NCBI GenBank assembly: GCA_910585715.1
Contig: CAJUEX010000014.1
Span: forward strand, 1 to 64,000
Direction of reading: 5' to 3'
Length of the DNA stretch: 64,000 nt
DNA from: an uncultured Lachnospiraceae bacterium
GTDB lineage: Bacteria > Bacillota > Clostridia > Lachnospirales > Lachnospiraceae
Shown here: piece by piece, positions 17,626-27,159 of the stretch
Numbering within the stretch: position 1 is the stretch's first letter
Layout: each line of letters starts with the position of its first letter
Position numbers and translations under genes: made by a program
The notes under the pieces: model-generated
What the model saw: only the letters and a program-made list of their open reading frames with translations
The model's database searches: none
What the model was told of the DNA's origin: nothing

Positions 17626-19389
17626 TTAATTGCTGCTGCCTGTAAATTTAGCAATCCTTGCATCCTTTGCAAAATTGCGTTCCGACTCAAAAACCTGTAC
17701 CGTCACTTCATAAATATAATCCCTGTAAGTAGCGCCATTCTCTCTGTTAATTCCGTCCAGACCCGCCACCCTCATTTTATCTTTTACATCAGAATCTGAC
17801 ACCACCACACCATTTACTTTATACTGGCACATATTTGTCTTTTTGCCGTTATCCGCCAGGCTATAGCCTATATTCGTATAAATATGCGTGTTTAAATCTC
17901 TCAAATCATGAGACGGTAAATTCTCCAAAAGTTCCAGCTGAACCCTATAATTATCTTCATTTGTCATAAGACCGCCCCTGCTAGTGGTTGAACCAGGTGC
18001 AAAGGCGTCCGTTTGCCGAACCAAAAACAGATTTATATCCGACCCGACAGCAGTATCCCCTTCCCCTTTGTTGTCAATGGTGATAATATCCCTGGCAATG
18101 CCTGCAGCATAGTTTGGAGAATAATAAAAGTAAATATTCCTTGGAGACTTTTCACAGCTTCTAAATATCTCCTCCACAGGCACGTCTTTTTTATACTTCA
18201 AATTAGGATTATGCGCAAAATCTATAGGGTTTAAAAGAGAAGTATCAGTCAATTCAAATTCATATTTTACAGTTATAACTCTGTAGGGCTTGGCAGCATC
18301 CATAGGATTAACCACATTTTCAACTTTAATAATGATGTCCCGCTGAAGCGCTGCTTTAATCCTATTCCTGTCAGTTCCCGGTGTACAGCGGTTTAGTTCA
18401 AAATCATCTACCACACTATTAAATACACTATCAGCAGTTGCACAAAATCTGTCCGGAGTCGTATCGTCAATGGAAGCATTTGTACCAGTATGAGTGGTTA
18501 TCCGCGACAGCATTTCGTCATTATAAGTCCGTTTGTCATTATAATAATCCGAGTCAGTGGAAGTCGCCTCAATCCTTGTCCGGAACTCATCGCCCGTCAT
18601 ACTTGTTATACTCTTACCCTGGCTGTTCAGGGCATCGCTCGCTACGGTAGTATCCAAATGTCCGACTCCGCTCGGTCTATTATATTTGTCTGCATATTCG
18701 CGGTAATAATTGGCATCCATGGTTAAAAGCACGTCATATTTTTTGGTACCGTACTCAACGCCTTTGAGCCAGAACATATAAGCATGGGCATAGTCCTCAC
18801 TGCTCATAAGCTGTTCTTTTCCTTTGTCATCTAGAAAGTACACCTGATCGTCTCCAACCCTTCCGGAAAGGTAGGCATATTTCATTGAATAACCAGTATT
18901 CAAGGTAGATGGATCTCCATCTGTTGCATAAACCCCCGGCTCCATGCCATTCATCTCAATCGTATTCGCAAAATTAACCGTTCCTCCGCCATAATAATTA
19001 TAGGTCCGGGTATTATCCTGGTAAGAATCCGGAGTATACATAGGAATTTTAACCGTATTTCCCTTCGCATCATTGGTGGTTGTCACATCATAAGTACATC
19101 TCCCCCAGTTTGCCACCTTCATACTGGTAGGCATAAATTTCAAATCGGGAGCCGTGGGGTTATTAACATTTTCTAACTGAATAATGGTATTCTCAACACC
19201 GTAAGCGTTAATACCCTCCATAATGTTCTGCGCCACTGTAGTACCATTCATAGTACGTTTGGATTTATAATTCACCTTGGAGGAAGTAACGAAATTCGCC
19301 AGCATGGGGACAACTGCAATTGAAAGAATCGCTACAGCTATTAAAACCTCTGTTAATGTAAATCCCTTATTATTCTCTCGAATCTTCAT
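17626..19389 (-). CDS. Large minor-pilin-like protein, PilV-type N-terminus
   Basis: The 587-residue product opens with NNKGFTLTEVLIAVAILSIA, a textbook prepilin signal with Glu at mature position 5. It is followed by VVPMLANFVTSSKVNYKSKR and TTVAQNIMEGI, which look like PilV/GspI proteins. The family is usually 130-200 residues, so the extra 400 residues form an unusually large head domain. GGAGGAAG precedes the ATG. It follows the PilO-like gene by about 100 bases with no obvious terminator and starts the run of four minor-pilin genes. Confidence 0.8.
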   Translation of the reverse strand: MKIRENNKGFTLTEVLIAVAILSIAVVPMLANFVTSSKVNYKSKRTMNGTTVAQNIMEGINAYGVENTIIQLENVNNPTAPDLKFMPTSMKVANWGRCTYDVTTTNDAKGNTVKIPMYTPDSYQDNTRTYNYYGGGTVNFANTIEMNGMEPGVYATDGDPSTLNTGYSMKYAYLSGRVGDDQVYFLDDKGKEQLMSSEDYAHAYMFWLKGVEYGTKKYDVLLTMDANYYREYADKYNRPSGVGHLDTTVASDALNSQGKSITSMTGDEFRTRIEATSTDSDYYNDKRTYNDEMLSRITTHTGTNASIDDTTPDRFCATADSVFNSVVDDFELNRCTPGTDRNRIKAALQRDIIIKVENVVNPMDAAKPYRVITVKYEFELTDTSLLNPIDFAHNPNLKYKKDVPVEEIFRSCEKSPRNIYFYYSPNYAAGIARDIITIDNKGEGDTAVGSDINLFLVRQTDAFAPGSTTSRGGLMTNEDNYRVQLELLENLPSHDLRDLNTHIYTNIGYSLADNGKKTNMCQYKVNGVVVSDSDVKDKMRVAGLDGINRENGATYRDYIYEVTVQVFESERNFAKDARIAKFTGSSN

Positions 19390-19491
19390 CAGACTTCCTC
19401 CATTTCTTCTATTTCACTTATGTCCTGCTTAATTCCAAGTCTTGATTATTTCTAAGTTCTGTTTATTTCGAGCCTTTCTTAAAGAACCGGA

Positions 19492-20337
19492 TTAATTATC
19501 TTCTCCTTCTGCCTGTTCACCCTCTGCCGGCTGAGTATCCTCTGCATTTGCATCAAAGGTATTATTTTCCCTGCCTACATTTAAGGTCTCTGATGACTTA
19601 AACAGATTATCCGTACCAACACCAATACCTGGAATGCTTGGAGAATCATAGGTTCTTTCCGTTCCGGTAAGACTGAACATATTCACAACCATGCTGCCTC
19701 TGATATTGCCTGTCTGCTCCTCATAGCTTAAGTTCAGGCTGCTAATGGATTTCTTATTTTCTTTGTCCTCTAAAATTTCCCTGATCCAATCCTTTGCTGC
19801 CGAATAAGTGATAGTAAAATCAAAGGTAATAGGCGCTTTATACAAAACAATTGTTGAAGCTGCTGTTGGAGCTGCGGGCTGAGCGGATTCATTTTCCACA
19901 TCTACAGCCTCGCCTTCCACAGACTCCGTGCCGTCTTCCACCACTTCTGGCTGAGCCTGCATTTCTGAAACCGGCTGTGCTACTGACACCATTTCTGCAT
20001 AAGGCATATTAATGCTGCTTGCAAGAACGTCATATTTTGTTTCTGTATTATATGCATAATAGATTTCGTCTTCCGGATGGAGTTCTGAAGGAAACTGTGC
20101 TTTTATTTCTTCCATTTCCTGATTCATCCTGCCGGTTTCCGCAATGTAAAATTCTTTATTATTCATTAATTCCTGCAGATGCGCCACTTCCTGAGATAAG
20201 ACAGAGTTTTCAGATTCAAGAGTTTCTGTCTGCTCATTCCATTTCGTAAACACAAAAAGATAGACTAATAAGGGAATTGCCACTCCAATCAATATAACGA
20301 TAATATTTTTATCTCTTTCCTTTAATTTGAATTTCAT
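19492..20337 (-). CDS. pilO: Type IV pilus inner-membrane alignment protein PilO-like
   Basis: The product (281 residues from ATG 20337) has one N-terminal transmembrane helix (about residues 10-32: IIVILIGVAIPLLVYLFVF), then a coiled coil (LESENSVLSQEVAHLQELMN) and a C-terminal ferredoxin-like domain, the layout of PilO. An acidic linker with poly-Ala/Pro stretches lies around residues 125-165 and the tail is rich in Glu and Asp. I chose ATG 20337 because GGGAGGGAAA lies upstream at good spacing; the longer frame begins inside pilMN. It starts 13 bases after pilMN. With the PilN part of that protein it would form the cytoplasmic-membrane platform linking the motor to the fibre. Identification rests on topology and gene order more than on sequence motifs. 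Confidence 0.78.
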   Translation of the reverse strand: MKFKLKERDKNIIVILIGVAIPLLVYLFVFTKWNEQTETLESENSVLSQEVAHLQELMNNKEFYIAETGRMNQEMEEIKAQFPSELHPEDEIYYAYNTETKYDVLASSINMPYAEMVSVAQPVSEMQAQPEVVEDGTESVEGEAVDVENESAQPAAPTAASTIVLYKAPITFDFTITYSAAKDWIREILEDKENKKSISSLNLSYEEQTGNIRGSMVVNMFSLTGTERTYDSPSIPGIGVGTDNLFKSSETLNVGRENNTFDANAEDTQPAEGEQAEGEDN

Positions 20338-20350
20338 GTTTTTCCCTCCC

Positions 20351-22183
20351 TTATTCCACTGTCTCTGCTTCTGCTGCATCTAAGGACTCTTCAACAGCAG
20401 CCTCATCCTGCAAAATCTTTGGATTCACTCCATATGTACAGGCTATGGTTGCCTGTACTTCTGTAACCGTCTGTGAGGTTCCTTCAACTGTTTCCACATT
20501 GGTAGAAACACTGGTACAGGACACATCTGCAAAATATTCCACGCTTCTAAGCTGGACAATGGCTTTTGCCACAGAACGCTTATTGGGATAAGTAGCGTTA
20601 ATAGTCAAATCCGTTTCTGTAATATTCAGACCGTCAATGCTAATCTGTGTAGGCATCAAAGCTTCCAAATCCGCAAACACCTGAAACAACTCTGAATTAT
20701 AATTTTCCGTCTGGGCATATACCGAAGTCAAATATTGGTAATCTGTGTCCACCTGCACATATTCGTCATAAATAGGCTGGATTTCCTGTAACTGTTGCTT
20801 TTGCAGAAGCAAGGCATCATTTTCCGCCTTTGCTGTAAAATACGGGACACCTGCCCATGCAGCCAAAACAATGGCAAAAAGCACACCGCCCCCCAAAACA
20901 AGCACCGGAACCTGACTTTTCTTCTTTGTGGAAGTTCCTTTTTCTCCTTTTGCACTCTTAGAAGTTGCAACAATCCCGGAGGTAAAACCGGAAGTACTGA
21001 GCCCGGCACCAATTACCGAAATGTAATCACCAAGGGAAATATCCTGTAAATGAAGTCCCTGACTGATATTTGTGCCAGCCAAATCCCGAAGAACCTCCAC
21101 ATCCCTGCCAAGCTCTGCTGACAGCAGGTTGGAAAATCCCCAGAAGTCCGCTGCAATACCGGTAATGACAATCCTGTCAATGCTTGCCTCCCTGTTCTTG
21201 GAGTTGTAATAATCTATAACACGAACAATGGAGCTGACAAGCTGCTGATAGGAATATGTAACATCTTTCCTTAACCGAAGCATTTTCAGATTGGCATCCG
21301 CCTGCTTGGAAGCTACAGTTGCCGCTGCTGCGCCAACTGTATCTCCCGTAGCGGAAGCTCTTTCAGCAGCTTCCTTTTGTGTCCGGAAAAGCTCTTCCGT
21401 TTCCTTTTCCCTCTGCAGCAGAACTTCTTCTTCATCCGGACGCATAACCAGATTATTTCTTCTTAAGGTTTTGACAGCAGCTTCGTAAGAAAGCTTTTCC
21501 CCGTAGGCGTCTGTCTCCATTAAGGTTTCCACAATCTGATCGGCGCCGTACATACCGGAACGCTGCATAGCTATAACGCCGTCTCTGATAACGGTAATCA
21601 GCGAATTTCTTTCATCTATCTTTACTATTAAATTAACACCAGTTGAAAATTTTGACCTTAAAACCTGGAAAATGGAGTTACCGCTGTATTCAATGGAATC
21701 CAGCTCCAAAGCCATTGCCTTTGCCAGATTCTCATACCCTTCAAATATATCCGCAGGCACTGCCATCAGCATCAGATGGTACTGCTTGTTGCCGGCGCTG
21801 TCCGTTACAGTATTCATGATGTTATGGGCAAACTGATACATGGAAGGATTTACCGGGAAGTAATCTGTCACATTGCTTAACACCATATCCCTTACTTTAT
21901 TTTCCTTTACTGCCGGAATCATAGCCTCCCTGTTGGCAATTTTCGTGGAAGAAACCGAGAAAATCACTTTCTTTGCATGCATTCCATTTGCCTCTAAGTA
22001 GGACTTCAGATCTTTGACGAACCCCTCTTCCGGATGGACATATCCATCATCCAATACACCCTGGGGCGTCTTCATGCTGAATACGCCATATACCTTCGGA
22101 TGCTTTGACCGATAATCCATTTCGCATACTTTTGTTAAGGAATAACCAACCTCAATACTTAGTACTCTCTGTGCTTTTGCCAT
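20351..22183 (-). CDS. pilM: Fused PilM-PilN type IV pilus assembly protein
   Basis: The 610-residue protein has an actin-like PilM domain at about residues 1-375 (start VLSIEVGYSLTKVCEM; later RIVITGIAADFWGFSNLLSA with the nucleotide-fold glycine). A low-complexity basic linker (SAKGEKGTSTKKKSQV) follows, then a single transmembrane helix around 425-447, a coiled coil (AENDALLLQKQQLQEI) and a PilN-like domain (LMPTQISIDGLNITETDLTI). Normally pilM and pilN are separate genes and PilM docks on the cytoplasmic N-terminus of PilN; here the two are one chain. An Ala/Thr-rich helical insert is present near 270-300. GGGAGG precedes the ATG. It sits downstream of pilD with a 188-base gap. Confidence 0.88.
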   Translation of the reverse strand: MAKAQRVLSIEVGYSLTKVCEMDYRSKHPKVYGVFSMKTPQGVLDDGYVHPEEGFVKDLKSYLEANGMHAKKVIFSVSSTKIANREAMIPAVKENKVRDMVLSNVTDYFPVNPSMYQFAHNIMNTVTDSAGNKQYHLMLMAVPADIFEGYENLAKAMALELDSIEYSGNSIFQVLRSKFSTGVNLIVKIDERNSLITVIRDGVIAMQRSGMYGADQIVETLMETDAYGEKLSYEAAVKTLRRNNLVMRPDEEEVLLQREKETEELFRTQKEAAERASATGDTVGAAAATVASKQADANLKMLRLRKDVTYSYQQLVSSIVRVIDYYNSKNREASIDRIVITGIAADFWGFSNLLSAELGRDVEVLRDLAGTNISQGLHLQDISLGDYISVIGAGLSTSGFTSGIVATSKSAKGEKGTSTKKKSQVPVLVLGGGVLFAIVLAAWAGVPYFTAKAENDALLLQKQQLQEIQPIYDEYVQVDTDYQYLTSVYAQTENYNSELFQVFADLEALMPTQISIDGLNITETDLTINATYPNKRSVAKAIVQLRSVEYFADVSCTSVSTNVETVEGTSQTVTEVQATIACTYGVNPKILQDEAAVEESLDAAEAETVE

Positions 22184-22371
22184 GTCTTACCTCCCTAAAA
22201 AATATGGAATAACTCCCCATTTTTTATTTCTTCTTTTCTTTCTTTAACACTGCCATATTACTCTATATTATATCTATGTATCCTATAAAGCCTGTCATGC
22301 AATAAATTTATAATATTTTTAACAATTTCTATAAAATTGTTACATTCTGTACAAACCGATTATAAACTATA
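22184..22371. other. AT-rich gap between pilD and pilMN with a perfect inverted repeat
   Basis: The 188 bases hold no open frame. TAACAATTT (22320-22328) and AAATTGTTA (22334-22342) form a perfect 9-base stem with a 5-base loop but no T-run on either side, so it looks like an operator or mRNA structure rather than a terminator. Several -10-like hexamers (for example TATAAT on the minus strand near 22265-22275) occur, so an internal promoter for pilMN onward is possible but not certain. Confidence 0.4.
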
Positions 22372-23133
22372 TCAAAACAGACCAAAATACCAACTTAAAA
22401 ACGATTCTCCCCACAGCACTGCCAGAATAATGCCAACCGACAGGTAGGGACCCATAGCCAGTTTATGCCCTTCTTTTGTTATTTTCATACGAATCAGATG
22501 AGTAACAGAGCCGATTACACATCCCGCTATCATTGCCAAATATGCCATCTTCCAGCCAATCAATAAGCCGGCGGCAGCCATGAGCTTTACATCTCCTCCG
22601 CCTATCGCCCTTCCTTTTGATGCCAGAAAGATGATTTCAAAAATACCGCTTACTAATATAAAACCAATCAGATACTGTTTCCAGTCCGTTATATGTAATA
22701 TTAAATGAACAACACCTAATAAAAAAATAAAAACATTGATACAAAAGGGGATTTCATAAGTCCGAAAATCTATCACACTTAATGTAAGAAGCGCCGATGC
22801 CAGAAGGCAATAGATGACCGCATCCAAACTCCAGCCTTTTATCACAAAAATCAATACATACATAAAGCCATTTATCCCTTCAATAATAGGGTATTGAAGA
22901 GAAATATGTTTTTTGCATTGGCGACATCTACCACCGAGAAACAGATAGCTGAACAGTGGAATCAGGTCATACCATTTCAACTGATAGCCGCAACTCATAC
23001 AATGACTTCTGCTTTTAGCTATACTCTCCCTGATTGGAATACGCAGTATGCAGACATTTAAAAAACTGCCTATTACGATTCCAAACAGGAAGATCCATAT
23101 GTAAAATATGAGATTATATAGCTCGATGGTCAT
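22372..23133 (-). CDS. pilD: Prepilin leader peptidase / N-methyltransferase PilD
   Basis: PilD cleaves class III signal peptides and methylates the new N-terminus of pilins. The 253-residue membrane protein has the N-terminal motif GSFLNVCILRIP, the zinc-type cytoplasmic loop with two CxxC pairs (CMSCGYQLKWYDLIPLFSYL, then CRQCKKHISLQYP), and the two active-site aspartates in VIDFRTYEIP and GGGDVKLMAAAG. Several hydrophobic helices follow. All features of an active bifunctional enzyme are present. It lies in the middle of the pilus operon after the pilins, which with the large minor pilins are its substrates. Confidence 0.96.
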   Translation of the reverse strand: MTIELYNLIFYIWIFLFGIVIGSFLNVCILRIPIRESIAKSRSHCMSCGYQLKWYDLIPLFSYLFLGGRCRQCKKHISLQYPIIEGINGFMYVLIFVIKGWSLDAVIYCLLASALLTLSVIDFRTYEIPFCINVFIFLLGVVHLILHITDWKQYLIGFILVSGIFEIIFLASKGRAIGGGDVKLMAAAGLLIGWKMAYLAMIAGCVIGSVTHLIRMKITKEGHKLAMGPYLSVGIILAVLWGESFLSWYFGLF

Positions 23134-23207
23134 AGGGGTGATGTCTCCTCGAATGCAAAAAATTACTATTCATACTTTTTCAAATAATATACGGTGTAAT
23201 ACTAATC

Positions 23208-23654
23208 CTATTTGTAATTGTCAGGATTGTACGGACCATTATGAGCACCGGTTGTTCCAACCGAAACCTTTAATGCTGAAGAGCCTGCAGCGCTGCTAAT
23301 CTGAATATTAACTGTATCAGACTTAAATGCTTTAGATTTAAATTTGTTAGAAGCGCCTAAGCTGCCATAAAATTCATTAACAGCAGACTGCAAAGCAGAT
23401 CCGGTAACTACAACACCACCGGAACTAATTCTAATATTATTGCCAGTGCTTAAGCCATCATAATAGTCATCATCAGTAGTAGCTGTCTGAGCTGCTTTTG
23501 TCAAGGAATCAACCATATCCTTATCTGATGAAATTCTTGATCTTTCTACATACTTAATGTACTGGGGTGCCAATACACCGATTAAGATTGCCATAATAGC
23601 AATAACGATGATAAGTTCTACTAACGAGAAACCTTTGTTGTTTGTCTTTTTCAT
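23208..23654 (-). CDS. pilA: Type IV pilin (probable major subunit)
   Basis: The 148-residue prepilin starts NNKGFSLVELIIVIAIMAIL with a short leader, Phe at +1 and Glu at +5, and continues GVLAPQYIKYVERSR, the usual alpha-1 spine. The C-terminal head is small and rich in Ser, Gly and Asp; no cysteines are seen. An AAGGAGAGAG site precedes the ATG. Its N-terminus is nearly identical to the pilin upstream at 23726-24148, a tandem paralogue. This copy is the more compact one and is called major only by analogy; expression data would decide. Confidence 0.88.
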   Translation of the reverse strand: MKKTNNKGFSLVELIIVIAIMAILIGVLAPQYIKYVERSRISSDKDMVDSLTKAAQTATTDDDYYDGLSTGNNIRISSGGVVVTGSALQSAVNEFYGSLGASNKFKSKAFKSDTVNIQISSAAGSSALKVSVGTTGAHNGPYNPDNYK

Positions 23655-23725
23655 ACTAAACTCTCTCCTTTTAACATTTATTTTTGTATATCTTAAACAT
23701 CCTTCCCCTATGCAGGATGTCTAAT

Positions 23726-24148
23726 TCATGGATTGGGCTGCCATGTGCCTGTCACGTGAAAAGTACTTCCGGCGGCGCCGCCTTGAAATTCCACCACATA
23801 CTTCTGCGCCGAATAGGTTTTTGACCTTACCCGGCTGTTCTGCCAGTTTGCCACATACTCATTCATAGCACTGGACAATGTGACATTTCCCGCCGGATCC
23901 AAAGAAATACCGTTTCTGGTAAAAACAATTTTACTGCCTGTACTTATGTCAGGAAAATAATCCTCATCTGAAATTATCAGATATCCCGTACCAAGCAATG
24001 TATCTGCCGTATCTTCATCTACGGAGACTCTGGACTTTTCTACATATTTTATATACTGGGGCGCCAGCACTCCTATAAGGATTGCCATAATAGCAACCAC
24101 CACAATCAATTCTACCAAGGAAAAACCTTTGTTATCATGCTCTTTCAT
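23726..24148 (-). CDS. Type IV pilin (tandem paralogue)
   Basis: The 140-residue prepilin begins DNKGFSLVELIVVVAIMAIL and GVLAPQYIKYVEKSRVS, with the same cleavage site and spine as the next pilin downstream. The heads differ (for example VNFVANW-like ANWQNSRVRSKTYSAQKY). It may be a second structural or a minor subunit. It follows pilC by 23 bases, and a 7-base hairpin with a 10-base loop lies in the gap at 23697-23720, which could modulate the ratio of the two pilins. Confidence 0.88.
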   Translation of the reverse strand: MKEHDNKGFSLVELIVVVAIMAILIGVLAPQYIKYVEKSRVSVDEDTADTLLGTGYLIISDEDYFPDISTGSKIVFTRNGISLDPAGNVTLSSAMNEYVANWQNSRVRSKTYSAQKYVVEFQGGAAGSTFHVTGTWQPNP

Positions 24149-24171
24149 AAGCTTTCCCCCTTAAATTTATT

Positions 24172-25389
24172 TTATAAATTGTCAAGACCTGTATACATAG
24201 CTGCCATAGGAGCCATTACCGCACCGATAATAACACCGCATACCGCTGCCATCACGATAATCATCATAGGCTCTAAAGCCGCCATCAGCGACTGGGTGGC
24301 AACCTCTACCTCCTCTTCATAATAATCTGCCAGCTTGTCAAGCATTTCCTCTACATTACCGGTTTCTTCACCAATACGGGTCATATGGTATACCATGGGC
24401 GGAAACAGTCCGCATTTTTCAAGGGGCTGGGAAAGGGGGATACCCTGCATAACATCATTCCTCGCTTCCTGTAATGCTTCTCTGTAAAACAAATTATTGA
24501 TAGTACCCGCTGTAATCTCTACCGCTTCCGGCATAGGAATACCTGCTGCCAGCATAGTGGATAAGGTTCTTGCCAGCTTTGCCGCACTGGACTTAGTGGT
24601 AAGTGTACCGAACAATGGCAGCTTGATAGCCGCTTTTGCAAACAATGCCTCGCCTACCGGCTGTTTCTTAAACCATATAATAAATCCCACCAAAAGAATA
24701 AGGACTACCACTACGACATACCATCTTTGCTGCATAAAATCGCTGGCATGCACTACCGCCATCGTAATCGCCGGCATATCTATTTCCATATCCGCAAACA
24801 TTCCCATAAAGTTCGGCACTACATAGGTCAACATTACGATAACTACAACCACCGCCACTATTGCAACCACAATAGGATATATCATAGCCTTTTTAATCAA
24901 AGACTGAAGCTTTGCCGACTTCTCAAACTGCTCCGCCATACGCTCAAAGGCAATATCCAGACTTCCGGACGCCTCGCCTGCCGTTACCATATGAATCAGA
25001 AGCTTTGGAAATACTTTGGGAGACTTTGCCATAGACTGCGCCAAAGGCTCGCCCTTCTGCACTCCCAGATACGCTTCCTGTGCCGCTTCCCTTAAGGTAT
25101 CGTTTTCCGTCTGCTCCACCAGCATCCTGAGAGACTCCAGAATCGTAACGCCTGCTCTGTGCATGCTGACGAACTGCCGGCAGAAAATACTCAAATCCCT
25201 TACCTTAACTTTCTTCTTAAAAATCGCCAAATCAATGTCCTTATCCAGCAATCCCTGTTCCTTCAGCTCTACCGGCACCAATCCGTCGTTTTTAATAAGG
25301 CCTCGCGCCTTTTCCAGATTATCCGCTTCAATAGAGCCTTTTGACTGTTTCCCCGCCTTATCTACGGCGATATAAGAATATGTAGCCAA
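24172..25389 (-). CDS. pilC: Type IV pilus inner-membrane platform protein PilC
   Basis: PilC/GspF is the polytopic platform that transmits force from the PilB/PilT ATPases to pilin subunits. The 405-residue product has two repeats of the T2SSF domain (CRQFVSMHRAGVTILESLRM and ARTLSTMLAAGIPMPEAVEI) separated and followed by hydrophobic helices near residues 170-190, 220-240 and 370-395. Length and topology are standard. It lies 39 bases downstream of pilB in the same direction. Confidence 0.96.
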   Translation of the reverse strand: MATYSYIAVDKAGKQSKGSIEADNLEKARGLIKNDGLVPVELKEQGLLDKDIDLAIFKKKVKVRDLSIFCRQFVSMHRAGVTILESLRMLVEQTENDTLREAAQEAYLGVQKGEPLAQSMAKSPKVFPKLLIHMVTAGEASGSLDIAFERMAEQFEKSAKLQSLIKKAMIYPIVVAIVAVVVVIVMLTYVVPNFMGMFADMEIDMPAITMAVVHASDFMQQRWYVVVVVLILLVGFIIWFKKQPVGEALFAKAAIKLPLFGTLTTKSSAAKLARTLSTMLAAGIPMPEAVEITAGTINNLFYREALQEARNDVMQGIPLSQPLEKCGLFPPMVYHMTRIGEETGNVEEMLDKLADYYEEEVEVATQSLMAALEPMMIIVMAAVCGVIIGAVMAPMAAMYTGLDNL

Positions 25390-25428
25390 TCTGTTTCCCT
25401 CCTAATCGCAATTTCTATTTTAGTTCCG

Positions 25429-27129
25429 CTACATCTCGAAGGAAACCTTGATCATTTCCGAAATCGATGTAATCCCCTGTAACACATAATCCGTAGCAGC
25501 CATGCGCAGGGTGTGCATGCCGTCTACCAATGCCGCCTGCTTAATCTGCTCCGCATCTCCTCCCTTGGCAATGATTTTCTTTACCTCGGGAGTTACTTCC
25601 ATTATTTCATATACGCCGATACGCCCTCTGTAACCGTTGTTGTCACATGCCGGACAGCCTGCCGGTTCATAGATGGTAACTTCATGTCCTTCCAGCAAAA
25701 GCAGTTCCAGCTCTTCCTGATTGGCAAGTCTTGGGCGCTTGCACTTGGGGCATAATCTCCGCACAAGACGCTGGGCGATGATACCCACGGTAGAATCTGC
25801 AATCATATAAGGCGGAATTCCCATATCCGCCAAACGGGTGACAGTAGATGCCGCCGAGTTTGTATGGAGCGTGCTTACTACCAAGTGTCCTGTTATGGAA
25901 GCCTGTACCGCAATCTGCGCTGTCTCCCCGTCACGGATTTCTCCGATCATTATGATATCGGGGTCCTGACGAAGGATGGAACGAAGAGCGCTGGCAAAAG
26001 TAAGCCCTGCCTTTACATTGGTCTGTACCTGATTGATGCCTGCAACATTTGCTTCCACCGGGTCTTCTACTGTAATTATATTAACAGCTTCTGTATTTAA
26101 TTCACTAAGTGCAGTATAAAGTGTGGTAGATTTACCGCTACCGGTAGGTCCCGTTACCAAAATAATGCCATGGGGATTTTTCAGAATATGGTCAAACCTT
26201 TCCAGTTCATATGCCGGGAAGCCCAATTCCGACTTATCCTTTGTAAGCGCATTTTTATTGGTAATACGCATTACCACCTTTTCTCCGAAAACAGTGGGCA
26301 GGATGGATACACGGATATCATATTCCCTGCCGTCCACAAAAGTGGTGATACGTCCATCCTGCGGCTTTCTCTTTTCGGATATATCCATGCCGCCGGTAAT
26401 CTTAAGCCTTGCCACGATTGCCGGAAGCAGTTTGATATTATATGTAATTCTCTCGTACAGGGAGCCGTCAATACGATACCGCACCCTGACTTTCTTTTCA
26501 AGTGCTTCAATATGGATATCAGATGCCCTCTGGCGCACAGCCTGCTCCAGCATGCCGTTTACCAGCTGAACGATGGGAGAATTGCTCACATCGTCATTTA
26601 TCATCTTCTCCATTTCATCTTCTGCAAACAGGTCGCTCCGTTCCTGCTCATAATCGCTTGCCGCCTTCAGGGCTTCTGCATTTCCATAGTATTTGTCTAT
26701 GGCAAGCATAATCTCTCTCGGCGTAGCCACAATCGGCTCAATGGCACGATTGGAAATCATGGACAAGTCATCAATTGCAAGCATATCCATGGGATCTGCC
26801 ATGGCAACCCGGATCATATTAATATTATTCCGGGCATATTCCACAGGGATGACTGTATACTTTTTTAATATGTCCACTTCAAAAATGGAAAGGATGTCGT
26901 CTGTAATAACCGTATTTCCCAAATCCGCCCTGTCCATCCGCAGCTGGCTGCACAAAGCATCTGCCATGGCTTCATCAGATACGAAGCCTTCATCTACCAA
27001 TATTTCACCCAGACGTTTTTTCTTTTCCTTTTGAAGCTCCAGTGCCTTTCCTAATGTTTCTTCTGTCAGAAGGCCTTCATTAATCAGAATATCTCCAATA
27101 CGTAATTTTCTTCTGCTGGAAAATCCCAT
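25429..27129 (-). CDS. pilB: Type IV pilus extension ATPase PilB
   Basis: PilB is the hexameric ATPase that drives pilus extension. The 566-residue protein has an N-terminal GspE/MshEN-type domain (LRIGDILINEGLLTEETLGK; LGEILVDEGFVSDEAMADAL), a known c-di-GMP-binding fold in some relatives. A Walker A (GPTGSGKSTTLYTAL) and Walker B (DPDIIMIGEIRDGETAQ) follow. The C-terminal four-cysteine zinc site (CPKCKRPRL..CPACDNNGYRGR) is typical of extension ATPases. It is the first structural gene of the operon. A tiny leader with a strong ribosome binding site lies upstream. The retraction partner PilT is encoded about 3 kb further upstream. Confidence 0.97.
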   Translation of the reverse strand: MGFSSRRKLRIGDILINEGLLTEETLGKALELQKEKKKRLGEILVDEGFVSDEAMADALCSQLRMDRADLGNTVITDDILSIFEVDILKKYTVIPVEYARNNINMIRVAMADPMDMLAIDDLSMISNRAIEPIVATPREIMLAIDKYYGNAEALKAASDYEQERSDLFAEDEMEKMINDDVSNSPIVQLVNGMLEQAVRQRASDIHIEALEKKVRVRYRIDGSLYERITYNIKLLPAIVARLKITGGMDISEKRKPQDGRITTFVDGREYDIRVSILPTVFGEKVVMRITNKNALTKDKSELGFPAYELERFDHILKNPHGIILVTGPTGSGKSTTLYTALSELNTEAVNIITVEDPVEANVAGINQVQTNVKAGLTFASALRSILRQDPDIIMIGEIRDGETAQIAVQASITGHLVVSTLHTNSAASTVTRLADMGIPPYMIADSTVGIIAQRLVRRLCPKCKRPRLANQEELELLLLEGHEVTIYEPAGCPACDNNGYRGRIGVYEIMEVTPEVKKIIAKGGDAEQIKQAALVDGMHTLRMAATDYVLQGITSISEMIKVSFEM

Positions 27130-27159
27130 AGTAGTTCCCTCACATATTTGGATTGAATT

